Positions 37,658 through 50,518 of a stretch of DNA of 64,000 bases are shown in pieces. A model generated the notes under the pieces. That model ran no database searches. It saw only the letters and a list, made by a program, of their open reading frames with translations, and had not been told where the DNA came from. Source of the stretch: Ichthyophthirius multifiliis (Eukaryota; Ciliophora; Oligohymenophorea; Hymenostomatida); NCBI RefSeq assembly GCF_000220395.1, contig NW_004086166.1, positions 43,761 through 107,760 of the forward strand, written 5' to 3'. A program made the translations under genes and the position numbers. Every line of letters begins with the position of its first letter. Position 1 is the stretch's first letter.

Positions 37658-38402
37658 AATATATATTATTTTTTTATTTTATATTTTAATTTATAAAGTA
37701 TTTTTTTGATAAGCATATATTTTTTAAAAAAATATATAAAATATTCAAAACGATATTAAAATTTAAACAAATTTAATATATATATATATAAGGAAAACTA
37801 AATTAAAAATAAAAAAATAAAAATATGAAATTTAATTTAAAAATTATATACCATATAGTTTAAAATATAGAAAAAAAATATATATATTAATAATATAAAC
37901 AAATTAAATCAAGATAAATATTAATAATTAAATAAAAGAAAATAATTTTTTTTATATTAATATAAAAATATATTAAAAAAAATAAATATATATTAATATT
38001 TATATTATATAATATATATATTTAATTCATTTATATTTATATATATATGTTTATATTATTTTTTATATAATTTTTTTTTTATTTTTATATTATTTTATCT
38101 TATTTTTTTTTTTATTTAAAATTTTTTTTTAAAAAAAATAATTATAAATATCTATATCTTGGCTATTAATATTTTTATCTTCTAATTTTTTTTTTTTTTA
38201 TTTTTTTTTTAATTCATAAATATTTTTAAAATTAAACATACTTTTTATATAATTTATTATTAATAAATGTTTTATATCTATAAAATTTTTTATTTATTTT
38301 TACAAAAATTATATTTATATATTTCTAATAATTTTTTTAATTAATTTATTATTATTAAACAAATATAAACTAAAGTTAAATTTATATTTAATCTTAAAAA
38401 AA
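37658..38402. other. Divergent A/T intergenic region
   Basis: Promoter region for the orphan gene (minus) and the RBM34-like gene (plus). T runs and A runs only. Confidence 0.6.
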
Positions 38403-39644
38403 ATGAAATCGAAAGTAAAATCTAATAAATTAACAAATATTATAAATAAAAACAAATATTTATATAATTAAGTAAACTAATCCTTTAATGGATGAGAACT
38501 TGACTGCAAAGTAAAAACGAGAACAAGATTAACGAACAATATATATATCTAATTTAAATATTTCAGCATAAAAATAAGAAATAATAGACTAATTTAAATA
38601 AATAGGAAAAATAGAAAATATTTGGATTTAGGAAAAAAAGAATTATAAAAAACTAAATGTGCATATATAATATTTTCTTAAAAAGAAGAAGCTGAAACAT
38701 CATTATAATATGATGGAATTATTTTTTAGAATTATGTTTTAAGGGTAGATAGAGCTTTAGAACAAATAGTAAGTAAAAAATAAAAATAAATATATTTTTT
38801 TTTTATTTTATTTTTTTTTTAAAAAAATAAAGAATGATTATTCAAGAACTGCTCTAATTTAAAAATTTAATGAAGAGGCAAAAGAAGAAGATTTTAGAGA
38901 GTTTTTTGAAGATTGTGGGATTATTTTATAAATAAAAATTTTAAAAAATACTAATAACTTTGTAGGAGATGGAATGGCTTATTTATTTTTCAAAGAAAAA
39001 AAAGGATTGGAAAATGCACTTTTAAAAAATGGAAAAAATTTTTTGGGAAAAAAAATTAGAATTTAAAGGGCTGAGGAAGAATTTTAGACTTAAAAATAAG
39101 GAGAAATTAATAATAAAGGAGATGATAAAATTATAAAAAAAAAAAAGAAAAGAAATCATGATATAATTCCTCTTAAAAAGTTTAATAGTTTAGCTAAAAT
39201 AAATTTTAACTAAAATGAAAACGATGTAAAAAATTTCTATTTTCTATTTTTAATATTTTTTATTTTAGATTTTCGAATTCAAAAATGAACTTGCTATTGC
39301 GCCAAGAATTATTAGAAAAAAAATAAAAAAACTTAAAAGAAAAGTAATTATCATTAATTTTTAAAATAAAAATATATGTATTTAATTTTTTATTTTGTTT
39401 TTTTTTTTATAAAAAGGGTTTTTCTGAAAATTAATAATTCGTGAAAATTCAAAAATTAAAGAAAAGTAAAAAAGAAAGTAATGATAGAAACATTTTCAAT
39501 AACAAATTTAGTTTGTAAGCTAGAAAAGTAACTTTTTTATTTAATTTCCTAAAAAAATAAATAAAATTAAACATAATATAGGAAAAAAGAGAAAAAAGGT
39601 CTATATTAAATAAAAAAAAGGGAAAAATAGAAATAAAGAAATGA
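38403..39644 (+). CDS. RBM34/Nop12-like nucleolar RNA-binding protein, two RRMs
   Basis: Ribosome-biogenesis RNA-binding protein by family. Exon 1 is only MKSK (38403-38414); intron 38415-38472; exon 2 begins QTNPLMDENLTAKQKREQ. RRM1 has RNP2 TIYISNLN and RNP1 KCAYIIFS, with IGKIENIWIQEKK between; one A is missing near 38650. It ends YVLRVDRALEQI, a hallmark of RBM34/Nop12. Introns 38769-38832, 39226-39268, 39344-39416 and 39528-39581. RRM2 (TALIQKFNEEAKEEDFREFF; GDGMAYLFFKEKKG) is diverged. The tail is strongly basic (KKIKKLKRKGFSENQQFVKI), fitting a nucleolar protein. TGA at 39642-39644; about 300 residues. Confidence 0.83.
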
Positions 39645-39862
39645 TAAAAAAGGCATTAATATAAATATTAAGTAAACATTTATAAATATAATATAAAAAA
39701 AATTAAATTAAATAATTAATAAAATTAATAATAGACACAAAAATAAAAAAAGTAATTTAAATTAAATAAAACAAATAATTTATGTTTATATATGATAATA
39801 ATAATAGCAGTTTTTCACATTAATCTCTAAAAAAATAAAACAACAATAATAGACATTTTTTT

Positions 39863-41222
39863 TCAATGATCTTTTTTAGATTTTTTATAATTTTTGGTAT
39901 ATTACTTTCTCAACTCATTATCTTTTCTTTAAACTTATTCATAAAATTCTTTAATTCTTTAAGCTTCTTAAATTTTTCCTTATAAAAGTAACTATTTATC
40001 CTATCTAAAATTATGATCACTTTATAATTAACTTTTTAAGATTTTATTCATATAAGGTTTTTATTTTTAGAAATGCCAGTAATTAATATCATCGAAATTC
40101 AAAAAACCTAAATAGCTTCCAAAAATATTAGAAACTTAATTTTTTCCTACAAAAATTTAGCCTTATAAAAAATCTGAAGGTCTTCCTCGAATTTTTCCTA
40201 TTTCAATTTTACAAAATATATTATTTTAAATATCCTAAAAAGTCAAATTCCCTAAACTTTCATGTTTCGTTTCACCAAAAAAGTCCCCGAAAATTACTCG
40301 TAGCCGGTTTAAAATTAAATAATTTGACCATCATTTAAAAATTTTACAAATCTTTTCCCCTTATTAATCACTTTTAAAGAATTCAGACCCGCAGAAGCCT
40401 CGAAATCAGCATTTCCCCAAGCCACATATAATCCGTTACCCCCTTTTACATAAAACTATGAAATAGGCGGGTGATGTGATATCTATTCAGCAAATAAATC
40501 CGTACCATCGCAATATTATCCTTCCAATGTTTCCCCTATAATCGGGTTGAGGGGTTTATAAAAAGTATTACAATAGGAAAAAGAGGATACACAAGCTGAG
40601 ACAACTAACTTCATTCTTTCTAATGGATTATTTTATATAGAGGATGCTAAATTCATATAAAAAGGGTACTAACAAGTTGCTTATAAAACACATTCTAAAG
40701 CACTTTTAGGGATCATAGCTCTTATCGGGAATGAAATTGTAGTCAAATTGAAATTACCAGAAATAATTTTTTCCCAATTAATTATATTACTTCCTTTGAA
40801 ACACTTCTTAATGTATTTACTAGAAATTTATCTTTGCAAATTTTACCGCCTGATTTATGAGCATCTTAGTCTCTCTCGTTTTCATTGATTTTTGTATATT
40901 TTTGGAAGAGTTATGAATAGTCTTCTATTTATGGAATTATTGTCGTATATTCGATTTTTGAAGGTTTTAATATGTTTGAGGCAGATTCTATTATTGGATA
41001 ATATTCGTATTGCTTTTAAAGGGGTTTTTGAGGTTTTGCAAATAAAAATTAGTTAGGAGGTGTTTATGGGTTTGTTGGTGTCATTGAGGTGGTGTTTGTG
41101 GATGATGAATTTAATTCTAGTTGAATTTCAGTTTTAAATTCTTCTTAAGGAAAATCGTCTTGGTATTCGTCAATTGATGTTTTTTGTTTATTTGTAATTT
41201 TTGGACCAAAATTTAATGACAT
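39863..41222 (-). CDS. Oxysterol-binding-protein-related lipid-transfer protein (short ORP)
   Basis: Binds and exchanges sterol or PI4P at membrane contacts (family knowledge). ATG at 41222 (MSLNFGPKITNKQKTSIDEY). After a Pro/Thr/Asn-rich N-terminus of about 120 residues comes the ORD: SFPIRAMIPKSALECVL, MNLASSIQNNPLERMKLVVS, then LNPIIGETLEGQYCDGTDLF and the signature EQISHHPPIS. These are followed by GNADFEASAGLNSLKVINKG and GKIEEA-type ending LLLQGKIQEAQRIKEFYEQ. The C-terminus RQDKQLLLQGK is the usual ORP R-x-D block. There is no PH domain or FFAT motif. Two A-run breaks (near 40290 and 40770) need one base each; the corrected length is about 453 residues. Convergent with the RBM34-like gene, 218 bases apart. 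Confidence 0.88.
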
Positions 41223-42304
41223 TTTAAAAATTTTTATTTTGTTATTTTTTTTCGTTTATTTTGTTTTGTTTTATTTTTTTAATATATATAAATTGATAAA
41301 TGTTATTATTTTTATTATTTTAATAATCATTTTGATAAAAATATTATTTTATATTTCTTTTTTTTTTCCCTTTTTTTTCTAATAATTATTTATTTATTTT
41401 TCTTTTAGAAGTGAGTGTAATGATTAAAAATCTAGAATATTCAAATTTACATTATATAATTATTATTTTTTCTAAAAATTTCTTAGTTTAAATTTTATAA
41501 TTAATATCAGTATTATTTTATTAAAATTTAAATTATATTTTTAAGTGCAATAAAAAATTTTATAATTAAAATATAATACAAATTAATATTAGAATATATT
41601 TAAAATGAATTATTGAATATTAATTCTTTATTATATTTTACTAATTTATGTTATCTATAATAAAAAATTAAGTTATTTTGCCATTTATATTTTGCTGATT
41701 ATAATTTCATTTATAATAAATATATTATTTATTAGTAATATTATAGAATGGAATATAATAAAATAAAATAAATTAGTTATGCTTCGCTTTAAGTAAGAAA
41801 ATAAAAAAGAAATAATTTTTAAGATTTTAAAATAAATTACTTAATATTTATTATGAGTAATTTTAAATTCAAGAAAATCATTTTTTTTATTAAAATATAG
41901 AAAAAAAAAAAATATTTAATAAATATATATAATAATTTATGATAAATTTTTTAATAGGCTTAATAAAATAATAGACATTAATATAAATTTTAAATTTAAT
42001 ATAAAAAAAAAATTATTTAGAATAACTAAAATTAGATATAAATGAAAATAAAATATTGTCTTATTTAATTACTTTTTAAATATATATGTAAAAATTTATT
42101 AAAAAAAAACCTTATACAAAATTAAATATAAATAAAATAGTTATATATTATATTAAAAAAAAAAAAAAATAAAAAAAAAAATAATAAAAAAAATATTTAT
42201 TTTCCTAATAAAGATAGATAAAGTTATATAAATAAAGATATATATATAAATAATATATATAAATATTTTTTATATATGTAAATACATATATATATTATAT
42301 ATAT

Positions 42305-42359
<55 letters not shown>

Positions 42360-42390
42360 ATAAATCTACCCATTAATTAAAAAATTGAAA
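41223..42390. other. Divergent A/T intergenic region with TA repeat
   Basis: Between ORP (minus) and the cyclic-nucleotide-binding-domain gene (plus). Ends with a long TA microsatellite. No gene seen. Confidence 0.6.
42310..42357. repeat. (TA)n microsatellite, about 24 units
   Basis: Uninterrupted TA run ending 33 bases before the ATG at 42391. Confidence 0.92.
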
Positions 42391-45054
42391 ATGGATACAT
42401 TAATCCAGTTACTTTTATAAGAAAGTCCTAAAACAAATGATTAAATTAATTAAATTCTTACTATATTATCATAACATACATTTTTTATTAAATACTAATT
42501 TTCCGAATTATAACTTAAACGTATTATTCCCAATTTAAGAATAAAAACTTATTTTCCAAACGAAATAGTATATAATTAATATAATTAAAAAAGATAACTA
42601 TATATAATTCTTAAAGGAAGAGTATCTTTATATGTATAAAAAGATCCAAAATATTAAATTAATTTAGCCTAAACGACAATATTGGAATTGAAATAAAATT
42701 ATTTAAAATGTGTAAAAGAGTTTATATAAAATGATAAATTCGGAGAAATTGGTCTTTTAACTTAAAAGTAACATGTATATGCAATTACTGAAGAATATTA
42801 AGTTAATAATTCTCCCAGAAATAATTAGAATGTATTTCTATTAATACTTAATTAAAAGATTTATAATTAATATATATTATAAAATGAGATTAAAAGGTAC
42901 AAAATAGTTATTAATATGCATTTAAATGAGACTGTGTTAAAAATTTTAAATTATTTGTGTAGAAAAAGGAAGGTTTTTTACAAAAACTAGATTATTTAAG
43001 AAAATTAAGAGGTGGAAATTGTTTACATTATTAAAAGAGGAGAATTTGGAATCTATAAAAATTTAGGATTTAAAAATTTGAAGAAATTAAAAAGTGTTTG
43101 CAAAGGGGAGATATTAAATGATTTTGATTACTTTTTTAATAATTAAATTTCCTCTTTCTCATGTTTTTGTGAATCTTTAAACGGAGGAAGTGTATATGAA
43201 GTCTAAGGGGAGGTTTGGAGTTATTTATAAGGATTTTAGGAAGATTTAATTTAAAAAATAATGCAGAGAAAGGAGTAGTTTAACTAAAATATAAATAAAG
43301 TGAAAGAATAAATTAATAAATATATGAATTTTTTATAGTATGGGGGTAATTAAAATGAGAGTTTATTTTTTTAAGAAAGTAATTTTGATTAGTTTAATAT
43401 TAAAGTTTAAAAATTAAAAGAAAAGAATATATTTTAGATAAAAAGTAATGAGTTGGAAAAAAAAAATGAGAATGCGTTCAATATTGCAAGAAATGTAAAT
43501 TGTAGTTAATAAGATTATTTAAAATAATAAGTTAGAAATAGTGTATTTTTGAAAAATAATATAATAAATAATGAAAAATAAAACTTTTTTTTTATAAATA
43601 AAAATGAAAGAAAAAAAAAAATGTCTTATTTCTTTACTTTAAATTAAAAAAGTACATGAATAAATTATTTAGAAAAATAAAGAGTTTAATTCAAAATTTT
43701 TTAATAACAATAAATAATCAATATGTATTGTTTAAATAAATGCAAACTAAAAAAATGATTAATTTATTTAAAACTAAGAGTATGATACAAAAAATAATTC
43801 GATAGATTTAAATATTATATAGTAGGATAAAAATATATAAGAGGATTAAGAAATATCAAAAGATATAAATGATTAAAGTTTTAGAAGTATATATTAAGAT
43901 TAATAAGAATAAAATAGATAATTTATAAAAAATAAAAAATAAATAAATAAATAAAAATAAAAATATAAAAATAAAAATAATAATAATAATAATATTAATA
44001 AAAATAATAATAATAATAAAAATAATAATATATATGTAAAAAATAACTAAGAATAAATTTAAAACTTATTAATTAATGATATTATTTTGTAAAATTATTA
44101 ATTTAATTTTATTCCTTTATAAAAATCTTTATAAATCCCATAAAAAATTGATTTTTAATAATAATTATAAAAACATAATGATTTTTTACATGTTAAAGAC
44201 TAAGATTCTACTCTTTTTTTTTAACATTAATAATAATAAAATTAACAATTAAAAATTAGTAATTCTACAAACAAAAGAGTTTATTTTTAATTATTTAAAA
44301 ACAGACAAAGTATTCCTAATATATCTAATAAAAAATAATAAAGTGTTCCTTTTTTCGATTTTTATCAGAAATAGTTTAAATCTAATTTAAGAATGCTTTA
44401 TTTCGGAAAATTCTAATAAAAGTTTTGTCTTAAATCTGGTTTAAATAATATTTAATAAAGATTATCTAATTAAGTTTAAAATAAAAATATTTAAGTTTTT
44501 TTAAGGGAAAATAAAGGTATTATACCCAAATAAAATAATAAAAATAATTAAGAATTATATTAACCAAGAAAAAGTAGTTAAAATTAATTAATAGAATAAA
44601 GGAAGTAAAATTCTCTCTAATTAAATAGATAAAAATTATTTTCTTTTAGTAGTAATTATAAAAAAAGTTAATAAAAAAAAAATAAGAAGAAAATAATATT
44701 AAAGAAGGTAGAGAATTATTGATATTTTAACGATAAAATAATTTCTAATAGAATTTAGAAAAAATCATTTAATAAAAAAGATAAAAAAGTTGTAATATTT
44801 AATTCTAAGAATATTAAAAATAAAATAATATATATTATTAAAAAAACAAACATTAAAAAAAATAAAAGAGCAAATTAAAAGAAGATTAAGGATAATAAAA
44901 AGAATATGTATTAAAAAAATAATATGCATAAAAAGTAAATAATATAATAATTCCAAATGAAAAAGGTGATATAAAATAACAGGTTGAAAAATTAATTAAT
45001 AGAGTGGCTAAAAAATATTAAAACCTTAATACTTTTACAATTAGAAATAATTGA
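42391..45054 (+). CDS. Cyclic-nucleotide-binding-domain protein with long Asn/Gln-rich tail
   Basis: The ATG at 42391 gives MDTLIQLLLQESPKTNDQIN. Residues about 40-135 form a cNBD: TFFIKYQFSELQLKRIIPNL, TYFPNEIVYNQ, YIILKGRVSLYV and the phosphate-cassette segment KFGEIGLLTQKQHVYAIT. In cassettes that bind cAMP or cGMP this reads FGE-L-A-L-x5-R-A; here the Arg position appears to be His, so nucleotide binding is doubtful. A second, weaker cNBD-like unit follows (EIVYIIKRGEFGIYK). The rest, about 600 residues, is Asn/Gln/Lys-rich with FDFYQKQFKSNLRMLYFGKF and a C-terminal helix KQQVEKLINRVAKKYQNL. Frame changes near 43640-43655 and 44675 lie in A runs. TGA at 45052-45054. Confidence 0.75.
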
Positions 45055-45625
45055 TATTTAAGTTTAAATTTTATAATTAAATAAATAATATATAATAAAA
45101 AATAAATGTATAAAAATATAATTATATAAATATATAAATATATAAATATATAAATATATAATTATAAATTATTATAATTTTATTAATATATATATTACTA
45201 TAATAACTAAAATAATTATATTTTTGTTTTAATAAAAATGCATATAATTATTTTAAATCTTTATAAATTTCACTATTTTAAACAATTTTTAATTTTTTTT
45301 TTTTATATAATTAATTCTTTATTTTTAATATATATTTTATTAAAATATATTAATTTTTAATAAAATAGATAATTTTTATTTAATTTTTTATATTAATTTA
45401 TTTAAATTTTTTTTTTTTTCTATAATTTTTTATTTTAGTTCCTTAAATTATTTAATAATATAATATATTTATTATAAATAAAAATATTAATTTTATGAAA
45501 TAAAATTATATTATATTAATATTTCTTTAATTTGATATTGATATTATATTATTATATATTAATATATATAACTATATATATTTATAAAGAATAATTTTAA
45601 AAATAAAATATAAATAGTCTTAAAT
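45055..45625. other. A/T spacer
   Basis: TATAAA-type repeats near 45125-45165; no gene seen. Confidence 0.6.
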
Positions 45626-46430
45626 ATGAATATCCCACCTCCACCTCCATCAATAAATCTACCTCCTCCTCCATCAAATATACCACCTCCTCCTCTAAAT
45701 TTTAAAAATATACCACCTCCTCCTTCTATTAATATTCCTCTCCCTAAATTTTAAGGCGAAGTAAATAAGCCTTTATAAAATAAAGTACATGAGAAGAAAA
45801 AAGGTCCAACAATTTAAGAGTTAGAGGCTAAAAATTAAAACAAATTCAATTAAAATTTTTAGAAGGAATAAGAAATTGACTATGATAATTTGACATTTAA
45901 ATAAAAATAAGAATTGTTATTTAAAAATATTCCCATAGGATAAGGAAAAAAATAATAACCATAAGAAAATAGTACATCCAAAAATAATTAACCTATAATT
46001 TAGATAAAGACAGAAATAAAATAGATAGAATAAATATAATAAGAATGCTAAAATATTACATAATAATAAAATATAAATTAAAATAAAAAAAGCATAAATT
46101 CTAATAATTAAAATAATAATAATAATTTATAATAATAAAATGAAAAAAATACAAATTAAGTAAAATAATAGTTATCAATAAATAATAATTAATAAGAATA
46201 ACCTAGTTAAAAATAAGAAAATAGAATTTCAAGTAATAACTATTAATTAGAAACTTAAATAAGTAATTTAAGTAAACCAGTTTATATAAGTTCTTAAAAA
46301 TTACAAACATAATAAATATCATAATAATAATAAATCTAAAAATCTCCTTAAAAAAGTCCAAGTAATAATTACTAATTACAAACATAAATATCTGATATGA
46401 GTAAACCGGTTTATATAAGTTCATAATAAG

Positions 46431-46481
<51 letters not shown>

Positions 46482-47187
46482 CATAAAAATAATAATAATA
46501 AGAAAATATATAAATATAAGAAAATACAGAAAAAATTAAGAGACAAAAGATATTTGACAGATAATAAGGAATTAATGAAATAAAGAAAAATAAATTAAAA
46601 AACATAATGGTATATTAGAAATTTTTGGATAAGAATTATATAATAAGTTTAAAAATTTAAAATTTAATAATCCTACCTAATTAGAATCTCCATATCATAG
46701 TTTTAGTTAAAAATATTACAATACAATAGAAAAAATATAAGACCTGATGATCATGATGTTATTTTTTTAAAAAATAAATAAACTTATTAATATAAAATAA
46801 AAGGTTTTAAAATTTAGTATAAGAGCAGAAGTTGTATCATATTTAGATGGTTATATAGTAGGAGAATGCACAGATAAATATCATATATAGATATATAAGT
46901 AAAATTTATAGAGAGAAGTTTTAAATATGCAAAAAAGTAAAATTAGTGATAATTAGATTAATATGTAATTGTTTGATTCTGTAAATTAGAAATTAAATGA
47001 AATACTTAATCATAAAATGAAATCGATGAAATTTGAAGATTGTATTTAAATTCGAGATTTAATATAAGTAAAAAAATTATATATATAATTTTATTTTTAT
47101 TTATTATTTTAGAAATTATAAGATTCTAAAAAAGAAGCTGAATTAGAATAATAAGAAACTAAAAAAAAGAAAATATATAAAATTTGA
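45626..47187 (+). CDS. Proline-rich/polyglutamine protein with internal duplication
   Basis: The ATG at 45626 gives MNIPPPPPSINLPPPPSNIP, a profilin- or SH3/EVH1-type poly-Pro N-terminus. The basic/acidic helix GPTIQELEAKNQNKFNQNF follows. Then comes a Gln/Asn-rich middle with two near-identical units of about 23 residues (NNYQLETQISNLSKPVYISS and NNYQLQTQISDMSKPVYISS), the second running into polyGln encoded by TAA (46440-46482). The C-terminal part is globular: NGILEIFGQELYNKFKNLKF, RPDDHDVIFLKN, IRAEVVSYLDGYIVGECTDK and IQIRDLIQKLQDSKKEA. Intron about 47067-47112. Frame changes near 46610, 46740 and 46800 sit in A/T runs. TGA at 47185-47187. Perhaps an actin regulator, on the poly-Pro alone. 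Confidence 0.7.
46436..46482 (+). repeat. Coding TAA repeat = polyglutamine
   Basis: About 15 TAA units in frame after YISSQQVQ in the proline-rich protein. On the other strand it looks like an Ile- or Tyr-rich frame. Confidence 0.85.
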
Positions 47188-47238
47188 ATTATTAATTATA
47201 TAAACTACATTTAAATTAATAATGAAATTTTTTTTTTT

Positions 47239-50200
47239 TCATTTAAATAAATTTTCTATTTAATGTAATTTTTATATTATTTCTTCATTTACAAATTAAC
47301 ATTTTAAAACTCTTTCAACTGCTTCCAATATTTCCTTTTTATATTTTTTGTTATCTATTTTTTTTTCTAAAATTATCTAAAAAAAAAGCTTATGGCAATA
47401 TAAAGCCTCTCCTTCATCATATTATAAAGGTAAAGAGTCTAAAAAAGGTCCTATTTCTTAAAAAAAATCTTAAAAGTATGTAATTTTGGCTAATGCAGAT
47501 ACTGCATTATCAATAAAAAGACCTATTTCTTATTCTTTTTCTTCATTATCTTCTTCTTAATTGATAATATCTTCATCATCAAAGCAAACACATTTCATTA
47601 TATTATCCAAAACTTCGATTTTATGTTCTTTAAATTCTTTTTATGGAACAATCTAAGCAAATAAACCTAAACCATAAACAGAAGTTTATTTAAGAGCGAA
47701 TAAATCATCTTATATTCCTTCAAGAAAATATGCAAGAAAATCTTCAAAATAATCCTTTATTTTTTCATATTGGAATACACTAATTAAATTAACCAGTATA
47801 TTATAACCTATTAATTTAATTTCAGAATCTTCGTTATCACTTAAAGTCATTATTTTTTCACAAAAAAAATCATCGAAACATTTGTAAGCCTTTATTAAAA
47901 AAAAAAAAAAATTATATGTATATATAAATATAAATATATATAAATATATATATTTTTATATATATATATATATTTTTTTTATATATATATATATTTTTTT
48001 TTATTTTATACTTCTTCAATATGTGTTTAATAAACTAATTCTATTAAAGGACCTACTAAATATAAAATTTCAACTTTTTTATTTTCCATCTAAGTATCAC
48101 ATAATTAAAATAGGAATAACAGCAATTCTTTAACAACTTCATTTGAAAAGCATTTTCCGATTTCAGAAAGACATTTGTATAACGCATCTAATTATTCACA
48201 TATATATGTTGTATCTTCTTATTCTTCATTTATATTTGTTATTATTATGCTTAGTAATTTACCCATTTCATCGTTTAGATTTGTTTAATTATTTTATATC
48301 TTCATAGATTTTAATATATATGGAAGAATTTCTAATATAGCATCTCTTATGTTTAAATATTAGTTGTATTCAGATAATGTTTTTAATGTTATTTATAATA
48401 CTTTTTCGCTTTTATAGGCTTTATCAGGATACTTTTAGAATATTAATTATAAAGCTTAAAATACTTTCCTTATTATATCTATTTGTTCTCCTTCTTCGTT
48501 TATATTATTATTTTCGTCTTCTATTTTTCCCAAATCAAAGATCTTTTGCAATAATAAAATAACTTTTTCAGTTATATTTTATATGTTTTCAATTATTTTT
48601 CCTTATTTTTCTAATGCAAATACTAATTTATGTAAAACACTGAGATTTAAGTGTATATTTTTGTTGTTTTCTTCTTAGTTAGATTTAGCATTAAGTAGGT
48701 TTATTAAATCATTTGAAATAGAGGCTTTTTCAGGAAAGTTTTTTATTATATTGGCTTTAGTTTCTTATATAAGTGCATATAAATCAGTATTTTCATCTAA
48801 GTCGAATTTTTTAAAGTGAAAAATAAATACTTTCGATAAAATCTTATAATTCTAATTTATATTAATCGGCTAAAAAATCAACTAAAACAATAGAATGAAA
48901 GGCTAAATCTTAATTATTTAAATCATTTAGTATTTATATAGAGAGAGTTTTTATCATTTCTTTTGGAATTTTTTCATTTTTATTAGCTAAATATAATGTA
49001 GAGGTTAAATATAGTTAGGACTTAGTTAAATTCGATGTTTTTTTATCATATAATTAATATAAAATAAATTCCTCATAAATTTTTTTATAAAAATATTATG
49101 TAAAATTTTCATTTAAAAAATCACATAATAAAGATATTGAATTACAAATAGAATACATTAATATTTCATTTTAATAATATTTTTTATTAATTATTATATT
49201 TATAAAATAATTTAATTCTTCAATTTAAGGTTTGTATTCGCCTAATATTAAAAAATAAAAGAATAATATAAATATAAATATAAATATAAATATAAATATA
49301 TATTTATATAATATTATATTTTTTTTTATATATAATTATATACCTATAGTTGAATATAAAATAAATATATAAAATAGTTAATTTTCTTAAGTTAGATTTT
49401 CATTTAGTATTTCATCATATATATTTTTCACTTGTTTATATTCTAATATTTTAGAGAAATCTCTTAACTATTGAATACAAAAATTTAACTTTTTAAGGTT
49501 TTTATTATTAATTAATTTGGATTAATTAGTTTTTAAAATTTCTTAAGAAATTATTTACTTTTTCCCAAAAGAAAATATTAATTGGAATAAATTTTTGAGT
49601 TTAATTTCTTAGTTTTCTTTTAGTAAAAAATGTTTTTCTCTATCAAAAAATAACAAATAAATTTTTATAATTTAAATTTGATTTTTTTCATTTAAATTTT
49701 AATTTTCTATACATTTTTTACATGTAATTTCTTCTAAAAAAACTTAATGTTTTCTGAATATAATTGACTATTAAACAATTGCTTCTTCATAAATATCAAT
49801 AATTTCAATTTCAGATTCTAATAAATTTACTTTTTCATAAAAAACATCTAATATATCCTTAATTATATAATTAAATTATTTTAAAGTAATAGTTTAGTTT
49901 TATTAAATAATTTAAAAAGAGACTAAAAGTGCATTTTAATAAAGTTCTTCTTCATATAAAGCAGTTTTTATATATTTAATAATGTTAGTTTAATATTATT
50001 CATAAAATTCAGGCCAATTTGTCAATAAATATTTTAATAATTATAATCCTAAGTTATTTTTTTGATTAAAATATTATTCTAATATATCTAATATATAAGG
50101 GAACTGCTTTTCATATTACGTGTTTTAATTTATGAATAATTAATATGTTTTTGATATTATTTAGCAATTTAATTCAGTTATTATTTTATTAGATACGTTT

Positions 50201-50518
50201 TTTCTAATATTGGGATTATATTTTTTTCGAATAATTTTATATTTAGATCAGTTTTGTTAAAAAAATTATTGTTTAAACCACAAATATATATTCTTTAAGC
50301 ATTTATATAATTTTCATTGCTTTTAACTCCTATTTTTTAATTTTTATTTTTATTTTTATTTGTTTTTATTTTTATTTTTATTTTTATTTTTTACCTTCTA
50401 TTATATAATTTAAAACCATTTATTTTATAGAAGAGTCTTTTTAGGCGGTTTCGATTATGAATTTTATTTAATCTTTGGAATTTTTGTATTTTTCTAAAAA
50501 TTCTTCAAACATTTTCAT
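47239..50518 (-). CDS. Importin-beta family karyopherin (IPO5/Kap121-like)
   Basis: HEAT-repeat nuclear import receptor. Start ATG at 50518 (MKMFEEFLEKYKNSKDQIKF). Introns: 50330-50394, 49242-49343 and 47890-48011. N-terminal HEAT units include NAQRIYICGLNNNFFNKTDL. The C-terminal third is the most family-like: GYNILVNLISVFQYEK, YFEDFLAYFLEGIQDDLFAL, KQTSVYGLGLFAQIVPQKEF, then an acidic DEDIINQEEDNEEKEQE loop, FIDNAVSALAKITYFQDF and FLDSLPLQYDEGEALYCHKL, the typical IPO4/IPO5 LP-x-x-D-x-x-EA ending. TGA at 47239-47241, only 51 bases from the opposing proline-rich gene. About 995 residues (IPO5 about 1,100). A-run breaks near 50105 and 48820. Confidence 0.8.
50341..50394. repeat. TTTTTA hexanucleotide-like tandem repeat in an importin intron
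   Basis: About nine near-perfect TTTTTA units (one interrupted by TTTG) making up most of the 65-nt intron. Confidence 0.8.

Noticed and set aside
46203-46605. Ile- and Tyr-rich minus-strand frames
   Set aside because: Shadows of the TAA repeat and Gln-rich region of the proline-rich gene on the plus strand.
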